Shown here piece after piece: positions 15,327 to 22,808 of a stretch of 46,058 nucleotides of DNA; positions within the stretch are counted from its first letter, which is position 1, and every line of letters begins with the position of its first letter. Under the pieces are notes generated by a model. It saw only the letters and a program-made list of their open reading frames with translations. It was not told where the DNA came from and did not search any database. The stretch spans positions 1 through 46,058 of the forward strand of contig JAMLID010000027.1 in assembly GCA_023954355.1 (NCBI GenBank), given 5' to 3'. This DNA comes from Oligoflexia bacterium. GTDB lineage: Bacteria > Bdellovibrionota > UBA1018 > CAIPTA01. Made by a program: the position numbers and the translations under genes.

Positions 15327-15581
15327 CTAGGTTCTTTGTGAAAAGCCGCAGTGACAGCAATATGGGTGTTTAGTGCTTAATTTTGTTTCTCCTCCACAGA
15401 TACGGCAGCTATAATACCAATCTCTAGAGACGCTGAATTCTCTTGGGTCTAGTGGTTTGTAATAATTATAATTTTCAAAAAGGCCTTGAAGATCGACTTC
15501 TTCCGTTGCGTTTACTTTTTGTTCTTTGATTCTTCTAGGTTCTTGAATGTATTGCTCGTTTTGTTCTAATGACATTTCCAT
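15327..15581 (-). CDS. Zinc-ribbon protein, first gene of the transfer operon
   Basis: 84 aa. The C-terminal ~28 residues hold two CxxC knuckles (SCRICGGETK and YCCHCGFSQ), a treble-clef/zinc-ribbon pattern; the N-terminal half is acidic and probably flexible. ATG 15581 has AGGAG 10 nt upstream. It is the first gene after the sigma-54 promoter at 15609-15625, about 17 nt downstream of the predicted transcription start. Function unknown; plausible as a nucleic-acid-binding early regulator of transfer. Confidence 0.7.
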   Translation of the reverse strand: MEMSLEQNEQYIQEPRRIKEQKVNATEEVDLQGLFENYNYYKPLDPREFSVSRDWYYSCRICGGETKLSTKHPYCCHCGFSQRT

Positions 15582-15608
15582 TTTAAAAGTCTCCTTTCTA
15601 GGCCATAG

Positions 15609-15625
15609 AGCGAAAGGTGTACCAA
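15609..15625 (-). promoter_or_regulatory. Sigma-54 (-24/-12) promoter of the transfer operon
   Basis: The minus strand reads TTGGTACACCTTTCGCT. The invariant GG and GC dinucleotides are exactly 10 nt apart, as required for RpoN promoters (consensus YTGGCACGRNNNTTGCW). It lies ~28 bp upstream of the zinc-ribbon gene and ~100 bp downstream of the end of the sigma-54 activator gene. Confidence 0.7.
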
Positions 15626-15662
15626 TGTGAAACGCTGTTTAAATTGAATACAGGGGAAAATA

Positions 15663-15717
15663 TTTCAAAATGAAACGATTTTGTTTCATTTTGAAATGAG
15701 ATTTTTCATTTTGAAAC
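15663..15717. promoter_or_regulatory. Three phased palindromes, enhancer sites for the sigma-54 activator
   Basis: TTTCAAAATGAAA (15663-15675) and two copies of TTTCATTTTGAAA (15684-15696, 15704-15716) are near-perfect palindromes whose centres are 21 and 20 bp apart, i.e. on one DNA face. They lie about 70-112 bp upstream of the predicted start, the usual place for NtrC-family binding sites. The activator at 15728-17146 has a Fis-type HTH suited to such sites. Confidence 0.75.
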
Positions 15718-15727
15718 GAAAAGCGAT

Positions 15728-17146
15728 TTACTTAAGGCTGAGTCCAAGGCTCTTTAAACGACGAAAAAGGGTCGCTTTTGAATACCCCGTTGTTTCTGAT
15801 AAATCAGATAAGTTGTTATTTTCACTGGATGCTTTTGTTAAATACGCGCGTTCTATATTTTCAATAAGATGCGAAAGGGGTACAGGTTCTTCAATAATTT
15901 GAGAAACTAAGGAATCGATTTTTGAAGGAATTTCTTTAGGCATAGAAGTAGCTAGTGTTTCTTTTATGCTAGGGAAAAGATTTATAATATCGCTTTTTCT
16001 GATTATTGGAATTTTTACATTCGCAATTAACGTATCTATTAGAGAGCGTAATTCACGGATATTACCTTTCCAGAAAAGTGTTTTCATATAATCAAGGGCT
16101 TCATTAGAAAATTCTTTGTCAATACTTCCTATACTCGACAAATAACTATCCGTAAGAAATGAAATATCTTCTATTCGGTCTCGAAGTGGCAGTAAATTAA
16201 CTCTAATTTTAGAAATACGTGCTACAAAGTCATGTAATAACTTTCCAGAGGCTATGGCTTCATCAATAGGAATATTGGTCGCGGCGATAATGCGGAAATT
16301 TGACTTAATTTCTTCATTTGATCCAACAGGAGAAAATACACCATCATTTAATACTCGTAATAATTTTTGCTGTAAGTTTAGTGGGATATTATGAATTTCA
16401 TCTAAAAAAAGATCCCCACCATCGACTAGCTTTAATAGTCCGATACGATCCCCATGAGCGCCCGTGAAAGAACCTTTCTTATGACCAAAAATCTCACCTT
16501 CGAATAAATTTGCCGATAATGAGGAGCAATCTAGTATTTTTAATGGGCGCTTTTGATCAAATACTTTAGCATTAGCATGAATTCTACGAGCGATAAGCTC
16601 CTTTCCCGTTCCGGACTCTCCATAGATCAGTATGTTTTGATGGGGCAGTATAGCGTCAACTTTACGTAATACTTCTTTTGCTTTTTTACTAATTGTTTTA
16701 AATCTATTTTTTTCTTCTACTAAAAACCCTTCTCTATGCATTTTTGAAAGTAGGGCTTGTTTGCAAAGCCAAGAAAGTTCTTCATAGGCCATTGAAGAGC
16801 GTCTTAAGTACCAATCTACCCCATACTGTTCTACTGCTTTACGCATAGTTTCTTCTTCTTCTGAGGAAGAAACGACAACAGTATAAATATCGGGATTAAT
16901 GCTTTTTATTTTAGTAGAGGCTTCTAATCCTGTCATTCCAGATGAGTGAGGCGACTGAGAAAAATCAATATCAAGTATTACAAGATCAATCTTTTTACTT
17001 TTAATTATATTAATAGCCGCTTCCGCATAATCTACAAAACTAAAGGCCGGTAAAATATTATTTGGCAATTGTTTGCGTAAATTACTCTCTATTACTAGAC
17101 GCTCATGAGCCATGTCTTCTGCTAAGAGGATATTGAGCTCAAGCAT
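15728..17146 (-). CDS. NtrC-type response regulator, sigma-54 activator
   Basis: 472 aa, three domains. Receiver (1-~125) has acidic E10/D11 and phospho-acceptor D59 in LVILDID; the usual switch lysine position appears to be Arg (YLRRS). The AAA+ sigma-54 activator (~145-380) has GESGTGKE near 177, GSFTGA (variant of GAFTGA, the RpoN-contact loop) near 227 and LFLDEIHN near 246. The C-terminal Fis-type HTH ends NLSDLSETTGYSKATLFRRLKSLG. The start overlaps the kinase gene by 8 nt with GGAGGA upstream. It should activate the RpoN promoter at 15609-15625, which directs the VirB operon. Confidence 0.95.
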   Translation of the reverse strand: MLELNILLAEDMAHERLVIESNLRKQLPNNILPAFSFVDYAEAAINIIKSKKIDLVILDIDFSQSPHSSGMTGLEASTKIKSINPDIYTVVVSSSEEEETMRKAVEQYGVDWYLRRSSMAYEELSWLCKQALLSKMHREGFLVEEKNRFKTISKKAKEVLRKVDAILPHQNILIYGESGTGKELIARRIHANAKVFDQKRPLKILDCSSLSANLFEGEIFGHKKGSFTGAHGDRIGLLKLVDGGDLFLDEIHNIPLNLQQKLLRVLNDGVFSPVGSNEEIKSNFRIIAATNIPIDEAIASGKLLHDFVARISKIRVNLLPLRDRIEDISFLTDSYLSSIGSIDKEFSNEALDYMKTLFWKGNIRELRSLIDTLIANVKIPIIRKSDIINLFPSIKETLATSMPKEIPSKIDSLVSQIIEEPVPLSHLIENIERAYLTKASSENNNLSDLSETTGYSKATLFRRLKSLGLSLK

Positions 17147-18491
17147 TTGCTCCTCCTAGAACTGGTAATAGAATTTCAAATTTAGCACCATCAGCATATG
17201 AAAGAGCGTTTATTCTTCCACCGTGTTGAGTAAAAATTTCTCTAGTGCTTGATAGTCCAAATCCCGTACCTTTTTCTTTAAAAGTGACAAGTGGCTCAAA
17301 TATCTTTTCTAAATTTTCTTGAGCTATACTATTTCCATTATCTGTATATAAGATTTTTATTATTCCAAGATCATTTTTAGAAAAAGTTAAATCAACTTTT
17401 GCATCAATTTTTTCATCTGCGGTATTTTCAATTAGATTTAAAAAAGCTGTTTCTAGTTTTATTCGATCACCTAGAGTTTTATAGTTAAGATTACCATTAA
17501 AATGCATTGAAATTTGCTTAAGCTTTTTATTTTCTTTTACACGTGTTTCTATTGAATTAAAAACTTCGCTAAGAGTTAGTTCTTCTCTTGCTATATTTAC
17601 TTGCTTTGTAAGCCTGAGGGCCTGCTCTAGTGATCTTTTTCCACTCTGTATTCTTAGGGTTAGAGACAGGATTGCAGTTAATAGGTCTTCTCGCGGTACT
17701 TCGTCAATCAGATTGGGTAATGATTTTAAAAAGTTTTCAGCCTCATTAAATGGTGCTTTTAAATCATGGCTTACTTGGCCTACAACTAGCCCTAACTGTT
17801 CAAGGCGAGTTTTTCTTTCAAACTTTTCTTTGTAATCTTTTACAAGAAAAACTAGTTCCTCAATAGATTTTCCAAAAGAATCAAATTCGTCATCATCTGT
17901 ATTGTTTGAAAAAAGTGTCTGTACTTCTCCCAGAGCTTCAGAAGCTTTTGAAAGGCGAGATACTAAGAGTTGCTCTTTTTTAAAAATGGCTAAATAAAGA
18001 ATGGAAAAAATTGCGGTAATGACAAGTGTTAGAGCAATTTCTAAAAATATATATATTTGTGGTGGGCTTTTTAAATTTGTATTTAATGAAATGGCGAATT
18101 TATATTGTTCTATAGGGTTTTTTGAGGAATTCCCTTCTATAAAAATAGCTTTTTTTGAGGCAATACAGATTGAAGGTGAAATAAAATTACAATTAGAAAT
18201 TAGCTTTTTAAGCTCAGGTTTTTCATCAAGAGAATAGCTTTGAAAGTCATCGTCGGTTTTAATTATTTTTGAAGAAAGTAATTCGTCACGTAAGGAGCGT
18301 GTTTTGTGTAAAATAATATCAGCTTCATGTGAACGCATAATTGAGAAAATAGACTCAGCTTTTGTACTCGTAAGACCGGGAACGATATAGTTTCTAGATA
18401 AGGTTAAAAATCCCAAAATTATGGCTAAAGCCAAAAGAAATAAAGTCACATAGACGGAGCGAAAACTAGAGCGAGTAGTTTTTAAAATCAT
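17139..18491 (-). CDS. Sensor histidine kinase
   Basis: 450 aa. TM1 (~13-33), a periplasmic region of ~110 residues, TM2 (~147-170), a linker/HAMP-like helix, the H-box GQVSHDLKAP (His about 240), the N-box LIENTAD, DNGNSI (G1) and GTGFGLSSTREI (G2). All catalytic landmarks are present. The periplasmic part is small and lacks a known sensor fold, consistent with sensing through the adjacent binding protein (inference, compare LuxPQ-type partners). Its ATG overlaps the binding-protein stop (ATGA) and it overlaps the regulator gene by 8 nt, so the trio is tightly coupled. Confidence 0.95.
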   Translation of the reverse strand: MILKTTRSSFRSVYVTLFLLALAIILGFLTLSRNYIVPGLTSTKAESIFSIMRSHEADIILHKTRSLRDELLSSKIIKTDDDFQSYSLDEKPELKKLISNCNFISPSICIASKKAIFIEGNSSKNPIEQYKFAISLNTNLKSPPQIYIFLEIALTLVITAIFSILYLAIFKKEQLLVSRLSKASEALGEVQTLFSNNTDDDEFDSFGKSIEELVFLVKDYKEKFERKTRLEQLGLVVGQVSHDLKAPFNEAENFLKSLPNLIDEVPREDLLTAILSLTLRIQSGKRSLEQALRLTKQVNIAREELTLSEVFNSIETRVKENKKLKQISMHFNGNLNYKTLGDRIKLETAFLNLIENTADEKIDAKVDLTFSKNDLGIIKILYTDNGNSIAQENLEKIFEPLVTFKEKGTGFGLSSTREIFTQHGGRINALSYADGAKFEILLPVLGGANA

Positions 18492-19939
18492 TCCATAACC
18501 TCTATCTCGTAAATAGGAATTGTCCCGTCGTAACCATTTACTCGTTCAGTATTGATTTTATTCTTTTTAAAGAAATGTATATAGGATCTCACTGTTAGCG
18601 GAATAATTTGACCGCTAGACAAAAGATCCTTACAGGCTTGCTTTATTTTATCAGAACGATTTTTGTCATTAGTTTCATGGGAGGATTCGGAAATTAACGA
18701 TTTCAGTTTTTCAGGTGCTTTATAAATAGCATATGGGCCTACAGCTTGAAGATAGAGCTCAATTTCAGGAGATTCTGTGTTCATACCTTGGCTTAAGAAC
18801 CAATAATCAAATGGCTCATTTCCATCTACTAACCTCACTTCGATATCTAAAATCTTAAATGTATTCTTTATTGCGTCAATTAAGGCTCCTGATTTACGTG
18901 AAGAACGGATTTTGATTTCTTTGGGCAAAAGAATATTCTCTTTAAAAGAGATTTTGGGGATCTCATCTTGGCTCAAACTACCAAAAGTTTTTGGAGGGAG
19001 CAGTTGTTTAGATAAGCGCTCAGAATTTGTTGTATTTTTATATTGAAAGTGTTTTTGGAAGGTGGCTGCTACTACTTCTTTCACTTCTAGAGGTAGATTA
19101 TTTGAAGCTGATAAGAATACGGACATAGAAGGCATAGTAATGGCCGAAGAGTAACCTAGAGACTCAGCATATGGAAAAAAAGCATCTGCATCTGAGCTTT
19201 GCACTTCTATAAAGTCTGCATTGCTTTTTTGTAAATTTTCTTGAAACTCTTCTATAGAGTCGGATTTACGAAATAAAAGCGTAACATGAGCTGGAGAGTT
19301 TTCTCTAAAGCGAAGATAGTAAGGATTTTTTTCTAAAACTACCTCTTGTGAAACCACATCTACTTTTTTGAGAAAGTATGCGCCACTTGTTACGTCAAGA
19401 TTTATGATGTTTCCCTTTTCGTCTAAATTCTCTTTTGGAACAATCCCAAACTCAGGGGTAGAGAGCATGAATAGGAAAGAGGGGGTTGCTTTGTGTAATT
19501 CAATTTCTAATTGATTTACGTTTTTAACTCTAATGTCCTTAATAGTTGATTTACCATTTATATGGCCATTTTCTTCACGCTCAATCAATCTTTCAAGAGA
19601 CTTTTTGACATCATCTGCTGTAATTATGCGTCCATTACTAAATTTTGCATTATTTGAAATTTCAAAATTGTAGATTGTATTTTCTTTATTAACTGTGACT
19701 CCGTTAGCAATGGCGGCGCTACCTTTTTCTCCAATAAGCGTATCCCAAAGATTAAAATGAAGATGATAGAGAGGAATAGTAGAGATGTCTTCAGGAACCA
19801 ATGGCCTATCAGGCAAATTTCCCTGAAGAACTATTGTTACTGATTTTTTAATTTCTTGACTCATTAATACTTTCCTTACTCCAAACAAAATACATATACT
19901 CAATAAAAATGTAGCTATAATAGCCAACTTACTTTTCAT
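18488..19939 (-). CDS. Membrane-anchored family-5 (OppA-like) peptide-binding protein
   Basis: 483 aa. An N-terminal hydrophobic segment (~5-25) lacks a good lipobox, suggesting a signal anchor. The body matches solute-binding family 5: IPLYHLHFNLWDTLI, YNFEISNNAKFSNGRIITADDVKKSLERL, the TSGAYFLKK segment and VVLEKNPYY. These proteins bind short peptides in the periplasm. No ABC permease or ATPase genes accompany it, so transport is unlikely. Between a peptide gene and a kinase gene, it reads as a pheromone receptor (inference). The peptide gene's TAA abuts its ATG directly. Confidence 0.85.
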   Translation of the reverse strand: MKSKLAIIATFLLSICILFGVRKVLMSQEIKKSVTIVLQGNLPDRPLVPEDISTIPLYHLHFNLWDTLIGEKGSAAIANGVTVNKENTIYNFEISNNAKFSNGRIITADDVKKSLERLIEREENGHINGKSTIKDIRVKNVNQLEIELHKATPSFLFMLSTPEFGIVPKENLDEKGNIINLDVTSGAYFLKKVDVVSQEVVLEKNPYYLRFRENSPAHVTLLFRKSDSIEEFQENLQKSNADFIEVQSSDADAFFPYAESLGYSSAITMPSMSVFLSASNNLPLEVKEVVAATFQKHFQYKNTTNSERLSKQLLPPKTFGSLSQDEIPKISFKENILLPKEIKIRSSRKSGALIDAIKNTFKILDIEVRLVDGNEPFDYWFLSQGMNTESPEIELYLQAVGPYAIYKAPEKLKSLISESSHETNDKNRSDKIKQACKDLLSSGQIIPLTVRSYIHFFKKNKINTERVNGYDGTIPIYEIEVME

Positions 19940-20158
19940 TTATCCGTTACCAAAGCATAGTGGACTGTCGCCGTCGATATCTTTTGCTGCTTTGGGATCG
20001 ATAATAATTTTTTCATCGCTATTGTTTTTTTGATTATCGCTTTTCTCGCCAAGGTCATTTACTGAAGTTTGAATCGTTTTATTGGCTAGTTTTTCAGCTA
20101 GTGCTGGCATTGAAAAAAATAGAGCTAAAGTTGCTAATATTCCATATATTGGTTTCAT
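19940..20158 (-). CDS. Secreted small peptide, candidate pheromone precursor
   Basis: 72 aa. Sec signal peptide (hydrophobic ~6-20, cleavage after A21 in PALA-EK). A polar, Asn/Lys/Asp-rich spacer leads to the tail DGDSPLCFGNG with the only cysteine, Cys68. Its ATG overlaps the ycaO-like stop (ATGA), and AAGGAG lies inside the end of that gene, so expression should be strong. Layout (export signal, disposable middle, short distinctive C-terminus) is that of a peptide pheromone or RiPP precursor. No family is recognised. Alternative: an unrelated small periplasmic protein. Confidence 0.65.
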   Translation of the reverse strand: MKPIYGILATLALFFSMPALAEKLANKTIQTSVNDLGEKSDNQKNNSDEKIIIDPKAAKDIDGDSPLCFGNG

Positions 20159-20808
20159 ATATTCTCCTTTTTAAAATAAACGATGTAGCGGTAGTTTTTG
20201 ATGTCCATAAATTTTAAGAGGTTTTTAGTATTTATTAAGTTTTTTCGTAAAGAGAAAATAAGTCTAAAATCTTTGATTCTATCTTTGAAAATTTTATTTG
20301 CTCTTGTGTAGTTTGATAGTTTTAAAGGTTGATAAATTTTTATGTTTCTTAGCTCTGTCCAGCTTTTGAGAACTGATGAAATTAAAGAACTTGATACAGA
20401 CTGCACCATGGCTGTTGTGTCTTGATAAGGAAAGCTAATTGCAGAAAGCCATCTATTATTTACGCGTGAGATAAAAATTTTGTGATTTTTAAAAAATGAA
20501 AATGTGATGCCATAGCAAAATTCATTATGATTTAATTTTTCCAAAAATAAGGTTTCTAAAGCTTCATTTAATGCGTTTTCTGTTGCTCTTGATTCTATAG
20601 GGTGGGCAGCTATTCCAAGAATTAATCGTTGTTCAGTTATTAAGAGGCTATGAGTAAAGAGTCTTTCTATTAGTTCTGAAAGACATTTTTCTTTTGCTGT
20701 AGAAAGTGAAAATCCAACACCTTCGGCGGCATAGCCAAGTTCAGAAATTTTTTTTACACATCGAATGAAAGCAATTGAGCGAAAGTCTCTATAAACTAGA
20801 TAGCTCAT
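20155..20808 (-). CDS. Compact YcaO-like protein, candidate peptide-modifying enzyme
   Basis: 217 aa, cytoplasmic. Two YcaO-type segments are visible: GVGFSLSTAKEKCLSELIER (residues ~30-49, with E45-x2-E48-R49) and GIAAHPIESRATENALNEALE (~65-85, with E82 and E85). Both resemble the G-x-G/A...A...L-x-E-x2-ER motifs that hold Mg-ATP in YcaO enzymes, which activate peptide backbone amides. Real YcaO domains are ~350-400 aa with far more between motifs, so this is a minimal or degenerate version, or a chance likeness. First gene of the coupled peptide/receptor/kinase/regulator operon. Confidence 0.4.
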   Translation of the reverse strand: MSYLVYRDFRSIAFIRCVKKISELGYAAEGVGFSLSTAKEKCLSELIERLFTHSLLITEQRLILGIAAHPIESRATENALNEALETLFLEKLNHNEFCYGITFSFFKNHKIFISRVNNRWLSAISFPYQDTTAMVQSVSSSLISSVLKSWTELRNIKIYQPLKLSNYTRANKIFKDRIKDFRLIFSLRKNLINTKNLLKFMDIKNYRYIVYFKKENI

Positions 20809-20838
20809 GTTTCCCCTCTTTCTATATAGTTAGGGCGC

Positions 20839-20867
20839 AAAGTACTATTATTTATGTGGCGTGTCAA
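20839..20867 (-). promoter_or_regulatory. Sigma-70-type promoter of the ycaO-peptide operon
   Basis: On the minus strand a perfect TTGACA (complement of 20862-20867) is followed after 17 nt by TACTTT (complement of 20839-20844). It lies ~30 bp upstream of the ycaO-like start. The -10 is only a 4/6 match. It may be controlled by the HTH protein encoded just upstream. Confidence 0.45.
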
Positions 20868-20918
20868 ATTATTGATTCATTAATATTTAGTGATACGATC
20901 AAAGAGTTTTAAACCTTT

Positions 20919-21224
20919 TTAAGATAAATATAATTTTTGAAAGCTTTCAGATAGTATTTCTCGATATAATTTGGGATTTATTGAGAAGAATATGTATTCA
21001 TCGAGAGTTAATGTAGATTGATAGATCGCCAAAAGCTCTACTAGCTGGTTCATTCTTGGGGAAGAATTCCCAAGCTCAATACTTTTTAATTCTATAAGCG
21101 AAGTATGTTTCAGTGATTGACTTATCTCTTCCGTGCTTTTATTTATTTTCTCTCTATTAGCGGTCAGGATTTTTCCTGTCACATTTCGAATTATTTTGGA
21201 TGAAAATAAATGATTTTGAATCAT
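20919..21224 (-). CDS. XRE/Cro-like helix-turn-helix regulator
   Basis: 101 aa from ATG 21224 (AGGA 6 nt upstream); a GTG at 21242 would add six residues. Residues ~12-65 fit the lambda-repressor-like fold: RNVTGKILTANREKIN, a turn, ISQSLKHTSLIELKSIELGNSSP and MNQLVELLAIYQ. The IE.G...P...L..L pattern is typical of XRE proteins. It is encoded 110 bp upstream of and parallel to the signalling operon, and divergent from the gene at 21337, so it is probably the element's local repressor (inference). Confidence 0.6.
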   Translation of the reverse strand: MIQNHLFSSKIIRNVTGKILTANREKINKSTEEISQSLKHTSLIELKSIELGNSSPRMNQLVELLAIYQSTLTLDEYIFFSINPKLYREILSESFQKLYLS

Positions 21225-21287
21225 ATTTTTCCTAAATCTCACGTATTTTAGTGAAATGCTAGTGATTTTCGCAAAAACTGAATTAAT

Positions 21288-21316
21288 TTGACTTAAATTG
21301 AATGATTTTTTATTAG
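21288..21316 (+). promoter_or_regulatory. Possible sigma-70 promoter, divergent from the HTH gene
   Basis: TTGACT (21288-21293), 17 nt, then TATTAG (21311-21316). It would give a very short leader before ATG 21337. It faces away from the HTH gene across a gap short enough for the HTH protein to act on both. Confidence 0.35.
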
Positions 21317-21336
21317 AGCTTCGTTATCGTATAGGA

Positions 21337-21774
21337 ATGGCAAAACAAAGAAGTAATTCAGCAAAGAAAAAGCTCGGAGGTCAGCCTTTTAGAACTGTAA
21401 CCGAGCGTAAAGAGTTCGTAGATAATATAAGAAAAGAAGTCTTGGGGCGTTTAGAAACGGCAAGAGCAATGGAGGAGTTCACAAAAAGCGAAGAGTATAG
21501 TTTTTTTAAAGAAAAATTTAAAAAAGGAATGTTCTGTCGCTACGGATCTGATCTTGACGATATTGTTCACGTTTCTTTAGATGATGGTGGTGTTCAGGTA
21601 GAGATATCTGAAGAGGCAAAAGACACAAAAAATCAAAACGAGCTGGAGCTTATCGGGCAACTTGTAAAAAGTCTAAGTAATAGCTTAGTTATTTCGTATT
21701 TTGAAGCGATGGGATATTTGCCGAAAGATTTTTCAAGAAGCGCAGAGGTTTCAACAAAAATTAAATCTAAATAG
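21337..21774 (+). CDS. Unidentified 145-aa protein, basic head and acidic middle
   Basis: Starts at MAKQRSNSAKKK (ATG 21337); a TTG at 21298 would add 13 residues but overlaps the apparent promoter. The first ~25 residues are strongly basic (KKKLGGQPFRT), followed by helices (ERKEFVDNIRKEVLGRLETARAM) and an acidic beta segment (YGSDLDDIVHVSLDDGGVQVEI). No signal peptide. No family recognised. It is the only plus-strand gene of element A, divergent from the HTH regulator, the usual place for a phage- or ICE-style switch partner. May mark the element's right end. Confidence 0.6.
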   Translation: MAKQRSNSAKKKLGGQPFRTVTERKEFVDNIRKEVLGRLETARAMEEFTKSEEYSFFKEKFKKGMFCRYGSDLDDIVHVSLDDGGVQVEISEEAKDTKNQNELELIGQLVKSLSNSLVISYFEAMGYLPKDFSRSAEVSTKIKSK

Positions 21775-21842
21775 TAGAGTTCTCGTTTTAGATAAAAACA
21801 ACAATTTGATATGTCTTTCTGTTTAAAATAGGCTACGTGTAA

Positions 21843-22724
21843 ATGAATTTTCCAAAAATCAGCAAAAATTTATTGGCGGTTTTTTTAATATTGAGCGTGT
21901 TTTCCTGTGGAAAATTTTCAGATAAGTTTGGTCGTCAGTCACTTCAGTCAACAAACCTTCACTTTAGCTCTACCGATCCAACTTCTTTAGCCTTACCAGG
22001 AAGAATCATGATCTATATTTTAGGAGTTAATGGTAGTCCATTTTCTACAACTATGGCTATGGAGAATGAAGCTGATCCGTATGCCACGGTTAGTGTTCCT
22101 AACGGATCATACAGAATATATGCAATTGGGTGGGAAGGCCCCACTTATCCTGTTGAGGGAAATCCCAGATGCGCATATGGTGATAACGGAGCAATTATTA
22201 ACCTAAATGGTACTGATCGAGTTGTGCAACTGACTTTTAACGCAACCAATTGCGCTTATAATCAGGATTCTGTTTTTTCTGAATTGCAATTTAGTCATGC
22301 AACGCTCGGTTTTCGTAATTTGAAAATGCGAATATGTACTGGGGGCGCAACGAATACTGCGACGGCTTGTAATAGTCCATCTGCTGCACATGATGGACGG
22401 TACATCAAAATGTCACTTAAAGGTTACAGAAGAAATGGTGATACATTCATTGAAGATTCTAGTAGAGGCTTAGATCAATTCGGATGTGCCTCAATTTCGT
22501 CGGTAGGGATATCAAACACGGCTAAGCAAGTTCCAGCAGGAAATTCTGCAGCTGGGTATCCAAAATTTATTTATTTAGAGCTTAGTATTCATACGGACTC
22601 TAGCTGCGCTAGCGCTCCAATTAAAACATTTCATATGAGAGAAGGTTTTGCGAACATTTTACCTGGGCTAACGGGTAATTATTCGACAGGCCCAGATTCG
22701 TATATATTCTTGAACGGAGATTAA
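21843..22724 (+). CDS. Hypothetical lipoprotein
   Basis: 293 aa. Lipoprotein signal (MNFPKISKNLLAVFLILSVFSC; lipobox VFSC). The mature part is Gly/Ser/Thr/Asn-rich and beta-like, with ATVSVPNGSYRIYAIGWEGP near residue ~75-95 resembling an Ig-like or carboxypeptidase-regulatory strand pattern. Several cysteines occur (CAYG, NCAYN, RICTGG, DSSCAS), suggesting disulfides in an exported protein. No family assigned. Composition matches the flanking chromosome more than element A. Confidence 0.75.
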   Translation: MNFPKISKNLLAVFLILSVFSCGKFSDKFGRQSLQSTNLHFSSTDPTSLALPGRIMIYILGVNGSPFSTTMAMENEADPYATVSVPNGSYRIYAIGWEGPTYPVEGNPRCAYGDNGAIINLNGTDRVVQLTFNATNCAYNQDSVFSELQFSHATLGFRNLKMRICTGGATNTATACNSPSAAHDGRYIKMSLKGYRRNGDTFIEDSSRGLDQFGCASISSVGISNTAKQVPAGNSAAGYPKFIYLELSIHTDSSCASAPIKTFHMREGFANILPGLTGNYSTGPDSYIFLNGD

Positions 22725-22808
22725 AGTTCTTCTGTCTGCTTAGGTAAGTGCTAAATAGGATTTTACAGAGATTTTCGATTTTCTGCATATAAGAATCTTT
22801 TCAGTTTT

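Larger units (their letters stand above)
3237..21774. mobile_element. Element A: ICE integrated at ssrA, with peptide-signalling operon
   Basis: The left end is the 3' end of ssrA. A serine integrase abuts it, followed by mating-pair formation genes (VirB2-6, 8-10), an FtsK-type translocase, an RR protein, a TraR/DksA protein and a peptide/two-component regulatory operon. The block is visibly more AT-rich than the flanking chromosome. No VirB11, VirD4, VirB1 or classical MOB relaxase is seen. The right end is uncertain: I place it after the unidentified gene ending at 21774, because composition and gene style change there, but no repeated attachment sequence was found. Confidence 0.75.

Noticed and set aside
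15660..15720. The three TTTCATTTTGAAA palindromes as a CRISPR or iteron array
   Set aside because: Units are 13 bp with 7-8-bp gaps, no spacers, and position fits sigma-54 enhancer sites better.
18488..19939. Binding protein as part of an oligopeptide ABC importer
   Set aside because: No permease or ATPase gene is nearby and it is translationally coupled to a kinase.
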